Assembly: GCA_959027945.1 (NCBI GenBank)
Contig: CAUFRO010000034.1
Location: 1-22,218, forward strand
Direction of reading: 5' to 3'
Origin: an uncultured Collinsella sp.
Lineage (GTDB): Bacteria; Actinomycetota; Coriobacteriia; Coriobacteriales; Coriobacteriaceae
Length of the DNA stretch: 22,218 nucleotides
Positions 6,974 to 15,081 of the stretch are shown piece after piece. The notes beneath the pieces were generated by a model. That model ran no database searches, was not told where the DNA came from, and saw nothing but the letters and a program-made list of their open reading frames with translations. Position numbers and translations under genes: made by a program. Numbering within the stretch: position 1 is the stretch's first letter; every line of letters begins with the position of its first letter.

Positions 6974-8785
6974 CTACTCGTCCACCTTGAGAATCGCCAT
7001 AAAGGCCTCCTGCGGAACCTCGACCGAGCCGATGGCCTTCATGCGCTTTTTGCCCTCTTTCTGCTTCTCGAGCAGCTTGCGCTTTCGCGAGATATCGCCG
7101 CCATAACACTTGGCCAGCACGTCCTTGCGGCGCGCTTTGACGGTAGAGCGGGCAATGATCTTGTTGCCGATGGCGCCCTGGATAGGCACCTCGAACAGCT
7201 GGCGCGGAATGATTTCCTTGAGCTTGTCGCACAGACCGCGGGCCAGGCCATAAGCCTTATCCTTGTGCACGATAAACGACAGCGCGTCCACCTCGTCGCC
7301 CGAAAGCAGGATGTCGAGCTTGACGAGCTCGGAGGGGCGATATTCGTTGAACTCGTAGTCGAGCGAGGCGTAACCCTTGGTGCGGCTCTTGAGCTGGTCA
7401 AAAAAGTCCAGAATGAGCTCGGCAAGCGGCATGTCGAAACGCATCTCGACCGATTTGCTCGTGAGATGGATCATGTCGGTTGTAATGCCGCGATGCTCGA
7501 TAGCGAGCTGCATGACGGCACCCGTATACTCGGGCGGACAGATAATCTTGGCCTTGAGGTAGGGCTCCTCGATGCGCTCGATGCGCGTAGCCTCGGGCAG
7601 ATCCTGCGGGCTGCGAACATCAATCATCTCGCCGTCGGTCTTGTAGACGTGATAGTCCACCGAAGGGCTCGTGGCAATCAGGTCCAGGTTGAACTCGCGC
7701 TCCAGGCGCTCCTTGACGACCTCCATATGCAGCAGGCCCAAGAAGCCAACGCGGAAACCAAAGCCGAGCGCCACCGAAGTCTCGGGCTCCCACACCAACG
7801 ACGGGTCGTTGACATGCAGCTTATCGAGCGCGTCACGCAGGTTCTCGTAGTCCTTGTTATCGATCGGGAACAGGCCCGTATAGACCATGGGCTTAGCCTC
7901 GCGGTAACCGGGAAGCGGCTCGGGGCAGGGGTTCGACGCCCAGGTAAGGGTGTCGCCCACGCGAACGGCCTCGGGGTCCTTCAGGCCCGTGACCACGTAT
8001 CCGACCTCGCCGACCGTCAGCGCGTCGACCGGCGTCTCGGCGGGACGCTTGACGCCCACGCCATCGACCAAAAAGTCGCCCTTTGCCTGCATCATGCGCA
8101 AGGTATCGACCTTTTTGATGGAGCCGTCAAAGATGCGCACCGTGGCGACGACGCCACGATACTCGTCGAAGTATGAATCCAGAATGAGTGCCTTGAGCGG
8201 CGCATTCGCATCGCCCTTGGGCGGAGAGATCAGAAAGACAATGGACTCCAGCAGATCGTGGATGCCCTCGCCGGTCTTGCCCGAGACACACACGGCATCA
8301 TCGGCAGGGATCGCCAGGTCATCCTCGATCTCGGTCTTAACCTCGTCGGGATGAGCCGAGGGCAGGTCGATCTTGTTGATGGCCGGCACAATGTCCAGAT
8401 TGGCGTTCATGGCAAGCGTCGCGTTGGAGACGGTCTGTGCCTCGACGCCCTGTGTGGCGTCGACAACGAGCACCGCGCCCTCACAGGCTGCCAGCGAGCG
8501 CGAGACCTCATAGGTAAAGTCCACGTGGCCCGGCGTATCGATCAGATTGAACTGATACGTCTCGCCATCGTCGGCGTCATAGGACACGCGAACGGCATTG
8601 GACTTGATCGTGATGCCGCGCTCGCGCTCGATATCCATGGTGTCGAGCAGCTGCGACTCCATGTCGCGTTCGTCGACGGTATGGGTGAGCTCGAGGATGC
8701 GATCGCTGATCGTGGACTTGCCATGGTCGATGTGCGCAACGATTGAGAAGTTGCGGATGTGGGAAATGTCAATTGAAGTATTCAT
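6974..8785 (-). CDS. lepA: Elongation factor 4 (LepA), translational GTPase
   Basis: A 603-residue GTPase of the usual LepA length. G1 is AHIDHGKST (17-25), G3 DTPGH (83-87) and G4 NKID (137-140); EF-G-like domains and the LepA-specific C-terminal domain follow, ending in the basic AKCYGGDISRKRKLLEKQ stretch typical of EF4. It acts on the ribosome, in elongation or initiation under stress. The frame is open to 8845, but the ATG at 8783-8785 gives MNTSIDISHIRNFSIVAH, matching the family start. No Shine-Dalgarno precedes it. Instead TAAGAT ends seven bases before the ATG, as in leaderless actinobacterial genes. The rpsT terminator lies only 25 bases upstream, so the gene needs its own promoter. 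Confidence 0.96.
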   Translation of the reverse strand: MNTSIDISHIRNFSIVAHIDHGKSTISDRILELTHTVDERDMESQLLDTMDIERERGITIKSNAVRVSYDADDGETYQFNLIDTPGHVDFTYEVSRSLAACEGAVLVVDATQGVEAQTVSNATLAMNANLDIVPAINKIDLPSAHPDEVKTEIEDDLAIPADDAVCVSGKTGEGIHDLLESIVFLISPPKGDANAPLKALILDSYFDEYRGVVATVRIFDGSIKKVDTLRMMQAKGDFLVDGVGVKRPAETPVDALTVGEVGYVVTGLKDPEAVRVGDTLTWASNPCPEPLPGYREAKPMVYTGLFPIDNKDYENLRDALDKLHVNDPSLVWEPETSVALGFGFRVGFLGLLHMEVVKERLEREFNLDLIATSPSVDYHVYKTDGEMIDVRSPQDLPEATRIERIEEPYLKAKIICPPEYTGAVMQLAIEHRGITTDMIHLTSKSVEMRFDMPLAELILDFFDQLKSRTKGYASLDYEFNEYRPSELVKLDILLSGDEVDALSFIVHKDKAYGLARGLCDKLKEIIPRQLFEVPIQGAIGNKIIARSTVKARRKDVLAKCYGGDISRKRKLLEKQKEGKKRMKAIGSVEVPQEAFMAILKVDE

Positions 8786-8791
8786 GCGGAC

Positions 8792-8807
8792 TATCTTACC
8801 CGAGCGG
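8792..8807 (-). promoter_or_regulatory. Candidate -10 of lepA, leaderless arrangement
   Basis: On the minus strand CCGCTCGGGTA (8797-8807) runs into a -10-like TAAGAT, with seven bases between its end and the A of the lepA ATG. That spacing would place transcription initiation at or next to the start codon. No -35 is recognisable, and the upstream DNA is the rpsT terminator. Confidence 0.4.
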
Positions 8808-8810
8808 TAC

Positions 8811-8847
8811 AAAAAATGGAGCCTGTTCCATAAAACAGGCTCCATTT
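8811..8847 (-). terminator. Intrinsic terminator of rpsT
   Basis: A perfect 14-bp stem (8814-8827 with 8834-8847) encloses a six-base loop. Read on the minus strand it is followed by a run of six T. It lies 34 bases after the rpsT stop and ends 25 bases before lepA, so it separates the two transcripts. Confidence 0.92.
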
Positions 8848-8881
8848 ATGCGCGTAATCTGTGTGGTGTGAAATTTACAAC

Positions 8882-9148
8882 TTAGGCGTTGATGCTGTTC
8901 ACGAGCTTGGCAAGACCGGACTTGCGGTTGGAAGCCTGGTTCTTGTGGATAACATGCTTGGCGGCAGCCATGTCGAGACGCTTGGTGACGGTCTTGAGGG
9001 CAGCCTGGGCCTTCTCGGCGTCGCCCTCGGCAACGGCGGACTGGACGTGCTTGGTCAGCGTCTTGAGCTCGGACTTGACAGCCTTGTTACGCATGCGAGC
9101 TGCCTCATTGGTGCGGATACGCTTCTTCTGAGACTTGATGTTTGCCAC
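8882..9148 (-). CDS. rpsT: 30S ribosomal protein S20
   Basis: An 88-residue basic protein beginning MANIKSQKKRIRTNEAA, the signature N-terminus of S20, which binds 16S rRNA in the body of the 30S subunit and acts early in assembly. The start is GTG at 9146-9148, with AAAGGA about ten bases upstream; the open frame to 9217 encodes nothing family-like. It has its own candidate promoter, a leader able to form a hairpin, and a strong terminator, so it is probably monocistronic. Its place between holA and lepA is the conserved Gram-positive position. Confidence 0.96.
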   Translation of the reverse strand: MANIKSQKKRIRTNEAARMRNKAVKSELKTLTKHVQSAVAEGDAEKAQAALKTVTKRLDMAAAKHVIHKNQASNRKSGLAKLVNSINA

Positions 9149-9170
9149 TTCTGGAGTTCCTTTCGAGTTC

Positions 9171-9218
9171 CTTGCAAAAAATGTATGACACCTCTGAGAC
9201 ACGGTGAGGTCATGCAAG
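9171..9218 (-). promoter_or_regulatory. rpsT leader, folded element
   Basis: The untranslated leader can form a stem CTTGC/GCAAG (9171-9175 with 9214-9218) topped by an 8-bp stem with a two-base bulge (9185-9194 with 9206-9213). It ends about ten bases before the Shine-Dalgarno. S20 is known to repress its own translation in E. coli; whether this leader serves that purpose is inference. Confidence 0.35.
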
Positions 9219-9223
9219 CGCCT

Positions 9224-9232
9224 ACTATAGCA
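9224..9232 (-). promoter_or_regulatory. rpsT promoter, extended -10
   Basis: The minus strand reads TGCTATAGT, an extended -10 (TGn plus TATAGT), 76 bases upstream of the GTG start. No clear -35 is present, as expected for extended -10 promoters. The ten bases GTGCTATAGT recur exactly upstream of rpmB. Confidence 0.6.
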
Positions 9233-9281
9233 CGCTCCCCCTCAAAGGGATAGAACGAATTTGTAAAATAGGCAGGTATCA

Positions 9282-10244
9282 TCACGATTTTCTCAAGATG
9301 TTCGTAATCCAGAGCAAAAGCGCGGTCTGAGAATCGGCCGAACCCTTGAGCGCGAGCTCCACATCGACCGCGCCCTCGAGCGCTGCGACGAGCTCTGCCA
9401 TCGAAAAGCGGCGCGCCCAGGTCAGGTGATTCTTGACCTGCCAAGACTGGAGCCTGAGCGTTGCGGCCAGCTCACGACCCTGTCCGCGCGCATCGAGCGC
9501 CTTGGCAACGATCAGCTCACGGATGCGCCCGCACAACAGCGTGTAGGTCCACACGTAGCTCTTGGCGGGCAGTAGATTGAAGAGTTCGAGCGAGCGGCGC
9601 ATGTCACGGGCCGAGACCGCATTGAGAAAGTCCCAGGGCTGAACCTCGGCCGTACGTACAATCCAGCGCTCAACGTCGGCAAGCTCAATCTGGGGCGCCT
9701 CGACCATCTGGGCAAGCTTAGCCAAGTCGTTATCGAGCATGCGGGTGTTCTCACCCGAACGCGAGACGAGCTCCTCGGCGGCCGACGTCGAGATCGACTT
9801 GCCGTGCTGCGTCGCCATCTGCTGCACGCGGCGCGGTAGCTCCCAGCGCTTGGTACCGGAGCAATCGATCACCGCCTTCTTGTCGATCTTGGCGATCGCC
9901 TTATACAGGCGCGTGTTCTTGGCAAGCGAGTCGGCGATGATGAGACAAACCGTCGTGGGGCTGGGACTCGCCAGATAGTCGACAAGCGGCTCGGAGATCG
10001 CTTTGGCGAGTTTTGAGCAGCCGTCAAGGATTACCAGGCGAAACTCGCTGCCCATGGGAAAGGTGTTGAGCGATCCGATAATCGACTCGATGTCGGGGTC
10101 TTTGGTCATATCGCGCTCGTCGAGGTTGAACTCGACCATACCCGACTTTTCCAGACGCGCTTTCATACGCGAGACGGCGTGATCGCGCTTGACGCCGTCG
10201 GTACCGACGATCAGATATGCCGGCAACAGACTGGTTTCGGACAT
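9282..10244 (-). CDS. holA: DNA polymerase III, delta subunit
   Basis: A 320-residue protein that resembles HolA/YqeN, the clamp-loader wrench that opens the beta sliding clamp. It begins LLPAYLIVGTDGVKRDHAV, the usual first strand of the delta family, and lacks Walker motifs, as expected for delta. The middle and C-terminal parts (VQPWDFLNAVSARD, then a helical collar with LRLQSWQVKNH) fit the family. ATG at 10242-10244 has GGGAGGGGAG just upstream; the open frame to 10307 covers only intergenic sequence. It lies 78 bases after comEC, the same neighbour as in Bacillus, and has a candidate promoter of its own. Confidence 0.9.
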   Translation of the reverse strand: MSETSLLPAYLIVGTDGVKRDHAVSRMKARLEKSGMVEFNLDERDMTKDPDIESIIGSLNTFPMGSEFRLVILDGCSKLAKAISEPLVDYLASPSPTTVCLIIADSLAKNTRLYKAIAKIDKKAVIDCSGTKRWELPRRVQQMATQHGKSISTSAAEELVSRSGENTRMLDNDLAKLAQMVEAPQIELADVERWIVRTAEVQPWDFLNAVSARDMRRSLELFNLLPAKSYVWTYTLLCGRIRELIVAKALDARGQGRELAATLRLQSWQVKNHLTWARRFSMAELVAALEGAVDVELALKGSADSQTALLLWITNILRKS

Positions 10245-10284
10245 TGCGCTCCCCTCCCGCAGGCCTTCGTATTCGTTCCGTGCC

Positions 10285-10314
10285 ATTCTAGCCCAGGGGC
10301 CCACCACACGCCAA
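10285..10314 (-). promoter_or_regulatory. Candidate holA promoter
   Basis: On the minus strand TTGGCG (10309-10314) and TAGAAT (10285-10290) are separated by 18 bases. The -10 is preceded by GC, as at several other promoters here. It lies in the comEC-holA gap, about 40 bases upstream of the holA start. Confidence 0.5.
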
Positions 10315-10322
10315 CGACGTCG

Positions 10323-12626
10323 TCACGGTCGCTGGCATCGCATCGCAAAGCCATTCGCAGTTGGCGTGACGGTAATGTCGCCGTGTTCGATAGTGCACGC
10401 GAACACACCGCCCGCTTCCTTAACGGCATCGATGCAGGCATCGGACGGATGGCCGTATCGATTCCCCTCGACCGCACTCGCAAGGGAAAGCTCAGGCTTC
10501 AAGACGTCCAGCAACTCACCATCGACTGAAACCTTAGAGCCGTGATGCCCAAGTTTAAGTACATCGATTTCCCCCACCTCCTGCACGAATTCCCGTTCTT
10601 GGTCGAGCTCGGCATCACCGGTGAGGAGCATACGCAGGCCCCTGCCTTCCTGAACATAGGAGAGCAGCAGGACAAGCGAGTCCTCATTTCCCTCGCCATC
10701 CACGGACTCGAATGGCCACATCACGCGGGCGCAAAATGAGCCGATATCGACCGTATCCCCACGGCGCACCTGCCGATACTCAACGCCAGGTCGGTTCAAT
10801 ACCTCGGCAGGAGCATCCTCCAGCGCATCCGCCGCCACGGCAATCGTTCCAACCGAAAACTGTTCGAGCACGGCAGGCAGACCACCCCAGTGGTCCTCAT
10901 CCCAATGCGTCACAAAGACGGCATCGATATGGTGCACGTTATTGCGAACCAACGCCGCCACCATGCGCTCGTCGAGCCCGCAGTCGACGAGTGCTACTGC
11001 GCCGCCCTGGCGGATAAGAATCGCATCGGCCTGGCCCACATCGAGCACCGTCACCGAAGGCGGAGCGAATCGATCCCAGTAGACGTACGGAATCGCAGCC
11101 AGGAGTACCAAGCATGCAAGCCCCACCGCCATAGGACGTGCACGGGGACGCGGCCACCAGACCAGCAGAACCGCCAGCAAACACGGCACTAGATAAATCC
11201 ACATGCTATCGGGCGGCAAACTCACGGATGCACCCGGCACGGCGGCAAACAGCTGCTCGAAGAACAGTGCGCAACGGGCGGCAATCATGGGCACAATGAG
11301 CGCCCAAGTCCGCAAAGGTGCCACGAGCGAAAAGGGAACCAGCACAATCGACACAGCAAGCAGTACGCTCACCACCGGACCGATGACCGCATTTGCCAGC
11401 GGAGCAATGAGCGATAACGTACCAAAGGCGGGAATGGTAATGGGAAGTGTCGCCAATTGCGAGCACAGCGTGGCGGAAAGCATGCTGGCGACGTCCGATG
11501 GCACACCCAGCTCACCCAAAGCGTAGGTCGCATAGGGGCAAAAGCACAGAATGGCTAAGACGCTGGCACATGAAAGCTGAAAGCCCATCTCGAACAGCAC
11601 CGTCGGCCGCAGTAGCACAAAGATGGACATGGTTACGAAGAGTGCCGATTCGCCGTGCCGGCGACGCCCCGCGCCGTTTACGACAAGCGTCGCGAACACC
11701 ATGCAGCACGCGCGCACGGCCGAAGGAGACGCGCCCGTAAAGGCAGCGTAGCCAACAAGCGTTATCGCCAATATCGCCCGCTGAAGACCACGTGAACACC
11801 GAGTCTTTTGCAAGACACCCTCAATCACAAACCCCACGATGGCAAGATGGCTGCCCGAGACAGCGATGAGATGCGCGGTGCCCGTTACCGAAAACCAGTC
11901 GCCCGCCGGCTGGGCGCGCAGCTCGGCCGAACGACCGCAGACGACACCGGCTATGAGCGCACGCGCCGGGTCGGTCGCAGGCGCGATGGGCGCAAGCAGC
12001 CCATTTCGCAGCCGAAGCAGCGGCCCCGGAGAGCCCTCATCGACCGACACAATCCGAACGGCTTTAACCTTGCGCACCTCGCCTCGGAGCACGCGCGAGC
12101 GCCCATACGCATCGTTCTCGAAGCGCGAAACGCGGCCGATAACGCGCACATGAGACCCGGCACCAAGCTCGCGGTCGCACGACAGACGAACCTCACCCAA
12201 GCGCCTGCCGTCCACGCATGTTTCGCAGGTGTAGGAATACGTCCCATCGTTTATGGACGGATCACCCTGCACGACAAACTCGAGACTGCTTGCCGCTCGA
12301 CCGTCGAGCGCCTTCGTGGCACTTAGCGCACCCACAGCCCACCACGCCGAAACAATCGAGCCCGTCAGCAAACCGATAGCTGCGGCATATAGCCAACGTT
12401 TCCACAAGACAAGTCGCTCACAAGATCGAGCCAGCACCATGCACAGCGACGCCGCAACCGAAATAACTACAAGCGGTCCGACCGCCGATGTCTGCTCCCC
12501 CAGCATCGCATCGGCGGCCACGTTGAGCACCAAGGCGCAGCTCACGCACATGCCGGCACACAGGGCCATCGTCCACGGCATCAATGGGCGCGGTGGCATC
12601 CCATGCTCGCGCTCGGTCGCACTCAT
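10323..12626 (-). CDS. comEC: ComEC/Rec2 competence DNA channel
   Basis: A 767-residue polytopic membrane protein. The N-terminal part has membrane segments and an OB-like DUF4131 region (to about 190). The Competence domain (about 215-490) carries the signature GTAHLIAVSGSHLAI at 249-263 and many hydrophobic helices. The C-terminal metallo-beta-lactamase domain starts near 524 (VLDVGQADAILI) and has HWDEDH at 574-579, so the nuclease-like domain looks intact. ComEC moves single-stranded DNA across the cytoplasmic membrane during transformation. The ATG at 12624-12626 overlaps the comEA stop (ATGA) and has no clear Shine-Dalgarno, so translation is probably coupled; an internal ATG at 12599 is the alternative. 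The gene is full length with no frameshift. Confidence 0.95.
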   Translation of the reverse strand: MSATEREHGMPPRPLMPWTMALCAGMCVSCALVLNVAADAMLGEQTSAVGPLVVISVAASLCMVLARSCERLVLWKRWLYAAAIGLLTGSIVSAWWAVGALSATKALDGRAASSLEFVVQGDPSINDGTYSYTCETCVDGRRLGEVRLSCDRELGAGSHVRVIGRVSRFENDAYGRSRVLRGEVRKVKAVRIVSVDEGSPGPLLRLRNGLLAPIAPATDPARALIAGVVCGRSAELRAQPAGDWFSVTGTAHLIAVSGSHLAIVGFVIEGVLQKTRCSRGLQRAILAITLVGYAAFTGASPSAVRACCMVFATLVVNGAGRRRHGESALFVTMSIFVLLRPTVLFEMGFQLSCASVLAILCFCPYATYALGELGVPSDVASMLSATLCSQLATLPITIPAFGTLSLIAPLANAVIGPVVSVLLAVSIVLVPFSLVAPLRTWALIVPMIAARCALFFEQLFAAVPGASVSLPPDSMWIYLVPCLLAVLLVWWPRPRARPMAVGLACLVLLAAIPYVYWDRFAPPSVTVLDVGQADAILIRQGGAVALVDCGLDERMVAALVRNNVHHIDAVFVTHWDEDHWGGLPAVLEQFSVGTIAVAADALEDAPAEVLNRPGVEYRQVRRGDTVDIGSFCARVMWPFESVDGEGNEDSLVLLLSYVQEGRGLRMLLTGDAELDQEREFVQEVGEIDVLKLGHHGSKVSVDGELLDVLKPELSLASAVEGNRYGHPSDACIDAVKEAGGVFACTIEHGDITVTPTANGFAMRCQRP

Positions 12627-13336
12627 ACACAGATGCAATCTTTAATTTTGGCGAGTTTCTTCTCACCGATCCCCGATACGCGCATAAGGTCATCGACCGA
12701 GGCAAAGGCCCCGTTTTGCGTCCGTTCGTCGATAATTGACTGGGCCATAGAAGGCCCGATGCCCGAAAGCGTCTGCAGCTCCGCCGCACTTGCCGTATTG
12801 ATGTTTACTAGGCCTGTAGCGCCACTCACGCCCGACGATGCGGAAGCCCCACCATCAACATCGGCTTCCGCAATGGACGCCTGCTGCTCCCCTACCGTTG
12901 GAACGTGGATTTTTTGTCCATCAGTGACCTTAGATGCCCGATTGAGCCCCGTAACGTCTGCCTCGGGCGCCAGCCCGCCGGCGGCATCAATCGCCTGAGC
13001 CACCCGCGCGCCGTCTTTGAGACGATATACACCGGGCGACACAACGGCGCCATCGACATCGACATAGACCTCTGCCGCGGCAGAAGCCTTAGTCGAAGAA
13101 CCTTCGGATGTCTTTCCGCTCGAGGCATCACCGGATCCCGGCTCCATCAACGAGCCCGTACCGTCAGTGCGCTCAAACGACACACCGCCGGCACCGCCGC
13201 CAAGGTTCGCCATCGCCAAGCCGCTCGCCATCGCAATGACGACCAGTATCGCCATCACCACTGCCTTATGACCGAGCAGCTTGTCCGCCAAGCGGTCCAT
13301 CCGTTTGACCCGTTCGTGTTGTTCGCGCTGCGCCAT
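12623..13336 (-). CDS. comEA: ComEA competence DNA receptor
   Basis: A 237-residue protein with the full ComEA layout: a short cytoplasmic N-terminus, one membrane helix (about 25-44), a Gly/Ser-rich linker (about 48-88), an SLBB domain (about 90-146, VYVDVDGAVVSPGVYRL) and a C-terminal helix-hairpin-helix domain (about 177-235) with GIGP and GIGE loops that bind double-stranded DNA. It should sit on the outer face of the membrane and pass DNA to ComEC. ATG at 13334-13336 has GGAGG seven bases upstream; the longer frame to 13414 is non-coding in character. It ends in the unusual CICV. comEB is absent, as in many lineages. Confidence 0.95.
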   Translation of the reverse strand: MAQREQHERVKRMDRLADKLLGHKAVVMAILVVIAMASGLAMANLGGGAGGVSFERTDGTGSLMEPGSGDASSGKTSEGSSTKASAAAEVYVDVDGAVVSPGVYRLKDGARVAQAIDAAGGLAPEADVTGLNRASKVTDGQKIHVPTVGEQQASIAEADVDGGASASSGVSGATGLVNINTASAAELQTLSGIGPSMAQSIIDERTQNGAFASVDDLMRVSGIGEKKLAKIKDCICV

Positions 13337-13391
13337 AGCAAAACCTCCCAACACCATCGTGTCAGGAAAGGAGCCCTGCAACAGCCACGCT

Positions 13392-13434
13392 CCAAAACCG
13401 GTTTTAGCGGTCAAACCAAAAACCGACCAAAACC
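13392..13434 (-). promoter_or_regulatory. Candidate comEA-comEC promoter with operator-like repeats
   Basis: On the minus strand TTGGTC (13425-13430) and TAAAAC (13401-13406) are 18 bases apart. The same stretch holds the 12-bp palindrome AAAACCGGTTTT (13394-13405), CCAAAACC at 13392-13399 and again at 13427-13434, and CCAAAAACC at 13416-13424. The repeats cover both promoter elements and look like binding sites. The regulator is unknown. Confidence 0.4.
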
Positions 13435-13506
13435 TTGCACAAATCTGTCCATTTATTCAGGCACACGTCAGCAAATGAACACTTAGCCGCAAAATGCCCA
13501 GATAGC

Positions 13507-13538
13507 AAAAGACCGACGATGCAGGCGCATCGTCGGTC
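13507..13538 (-). terminator. Intrinsic terminator of mihF-gmk-rpoZ-thiI
   Basis: A perfect 12-bp stem (13511-13522 with 13527-13538) with loop AGGC is followed on the minus strand by TTTTGC. It begins 11 bases after the thiI stop. Confidence 0.88.
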
Positions 13539-13549
13539 TATGCACGACA

Positions 13550-14794
13550 TTACTCGTGATCTTGGTAAATCTCACGCGGAGCAAGCTCCGAATGTTTGCG
13601 TTTTAAGGTCTTAGGGGCCTTATACGTGTTGCTCTCGAAGTCGATGTACTCGGTCTGCTTGAGCAGGCGCTCGATCATCTCCTCGTGATCGAACAACTCC
13701 CAGGCCTCATGCACGGCATCGAGTTTAGCGTGCGTCTCGGGACGGCGCGGCATAAACAGCGTGCAGCAGTCGGGAGCGGCCTCAGTCGAGATATCGAACG
13801 TACCAATCTCCTCGGCGCGCGCGATGATCTCCTGCTTGTCCGAACCGATGAGAGGGCGGAACACGGGGATCTTCACGGCCTCGTTGACGGCCATGATGTT
13901 CTCAAGCGTTTGGGAGGCAACCTGCCCAAGCGATTCGCCCGTCACGATAGCCTTGGCGCCCTCGATGTGTGCAATGCGCTCGGCAACCGAATACATAATG
14001 CGGCGATACATGATCACGCGCAGGTTGCTGGGACAGGTCACCGAAATCTCGCGCTGGCAGTCGCCAAACGGCACAACATACAGACGGCCGATCTGGACAC
14101 CCGGCTCAAGGGCGCGAATGATGTCCTGCACTAGATACTCGCTGGTATCTGGCGTCTGCGGACGACCGGAAAAATGCACCGGCACGCACACGGCTCCGCG
14201 TCGCGCGAGCATCCAGGTCGCCACCGGCGAGTCGATACCCGATGACAGCAGGGTCACGACCTTACCGGCAGAGCCCACCGGCAGACCGCCCACACCGCGC
14301 TCGGAGCGCGCGTACACATAAACGCTACCCTGAACAACCAGCACGTGAACCATCGCGTCGGGATCGTGCATTTGAACCTTTTTATCGGGGAACGCCTCGC
14401 ACAGCACCTCGCCAACCTGTCGATTGATATCAATCGAGGTGAGCTCATAGTCGGTATTGGAGCGCTTGGCGTGCACCTTAAACGAATCGAAGGGGCCAAA
14501 CTCACGCAGCGCCTTCACGGCGGCGGCACAGTACTCCTGAGGGTCGCGATTGGTGTGATACGCCAAAGACACGCGAGCAACGCCGGGAACGGTGCGAATG
14601 ACACGAGCCGCCTCGTCGGCCTGATGCTCGTTAAAGGTCACGAGGATATAACCGGAAATTCGAGACACGGCATTCACGGAAAAGGCGGCCAAGGCCGCCT
14701 TGATGTTATCCATGAGGATATGCTCAAAATGTGCGCGGTTCTTACCCTTAAGTCCAACCTCGTGATAGTGGACCAGGCAGACGCGAGCCGCCAT
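13550..14794 (-). CDS. thiI: tRNA 4-thiouridine synthase ThiI, without rhodanese domain
   Basis: A 414-residue protein with an N-terminal ferredoxin-like and THUMP region (to about 165) and a PP-loop ATPase with SSGIDSP at 184-190. It adenylates U8 of tRNA and inserts sulfur to make s4U. The E. coli enzyme has an extra C-terminal rhodanese domain that carries the sulfur; this one ends without it, like the Bacillus and archaeal forms, so a cysteine desulfurase must supply sulfur by another route. A DCCTLF motif near 340 is kept. The ATG directly follows the rpoZ stop (TAAATG), with only a weak AAGG upstream, so coupling is likely. A terminator follows the gene. Confidence 0.94.
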   Translation of the reverse strand: MAARVCLVHYHEVGLKGKNRAHFEHILMDNIKAALAAFSVNAVSRISGYILVTFNEHQADEAARVIRTVPGVARVSLAYHTNRDPQEYCAAAVKALREFGPFDSFKVHAKRSNTDYELTSIDINRQVGEVLCEAFPDKKVQMHDPDAMVHVLVVQGSVYVYARSERGVGGLPVGSAGKVVTLLSSGIDSPVATWMLARRGAVCVPVHFSGRPQTPDTSEYLVQDIIRALEPGVQIGRLYVVPFGDCQREISVTCPSNLRVIMYRRIMYSVAERIAHIEGAKAIVTGESLGQVASQTLENIMAVNEAVKIPVFRPLIGSDKQEIIARAEEIGTFDISTEAAPDCCTLFMPRRPETHAKLDAVHEAWELFDHEEMIERLLKQTEYIDFESNTYKAPKTLKRKHSELAPREIYQDHE

Positions 14795-15076
14795 TTAGGC
14801 TTCAGCAACCTTGTGGCCGAGCGCCTTCTCATAACGGGCCTCGTCGTAAGAGATGTCGCCGTCGATAATCTCATCCATAGCCATCGAAATGGTATCGGCA
14901 CCGGAAAGCCCGATGGTGATGTCATCGACATCCTGGACGGCAAGCACGCGGTTGTGCTGGCCACGCAGCATGCTATTGATGTCGCAGGCGCGCTTGGAGG
15001 CAAGCGAAGCGAGCAGGAAGCGGTTGTGATCGGTCTTCTCCAGAAGATCGTCAATGCAAGGCTTTACAACGGACAC
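14795..15076 (-). CDS. rpoZ: DNA-directed RNA polymerase subunit omega
   Basis: A 93-residue protein with the omega signature FLLASLASKRACDINSMLRG (residues 20-39), the helix that clamps the C-terminus of beta prime and aids polymerase assembly. The start is GTG at 15074-15076, with GAGG three bases and AAAGGA ten bases upstream. It begins six bases after the gmk stop and ends directly against thiI. The order mihF-gmk-rpoZ is conserved in Actinobacteria; coaBC and metK, which often follow, are replaced here by thiI. Confidence 0.93.
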   Translation of the reverse strand: MSVVKPCIDDLLEKTDHNRFLLASLASKRACDINSMLRGQHNRVLAVQDVDDITIGLSGADTISMAMDEIIDGDISYDEARYEKALGHKVAEA

Positions 15077-15081
15077 GGACC

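Noticed and set aside
6947..8176. A 409-codon plus-strand frame opposite lepA
   Set aside because: It lies within lepA on the opposite strand, has no domain and shows shadow-like composition.
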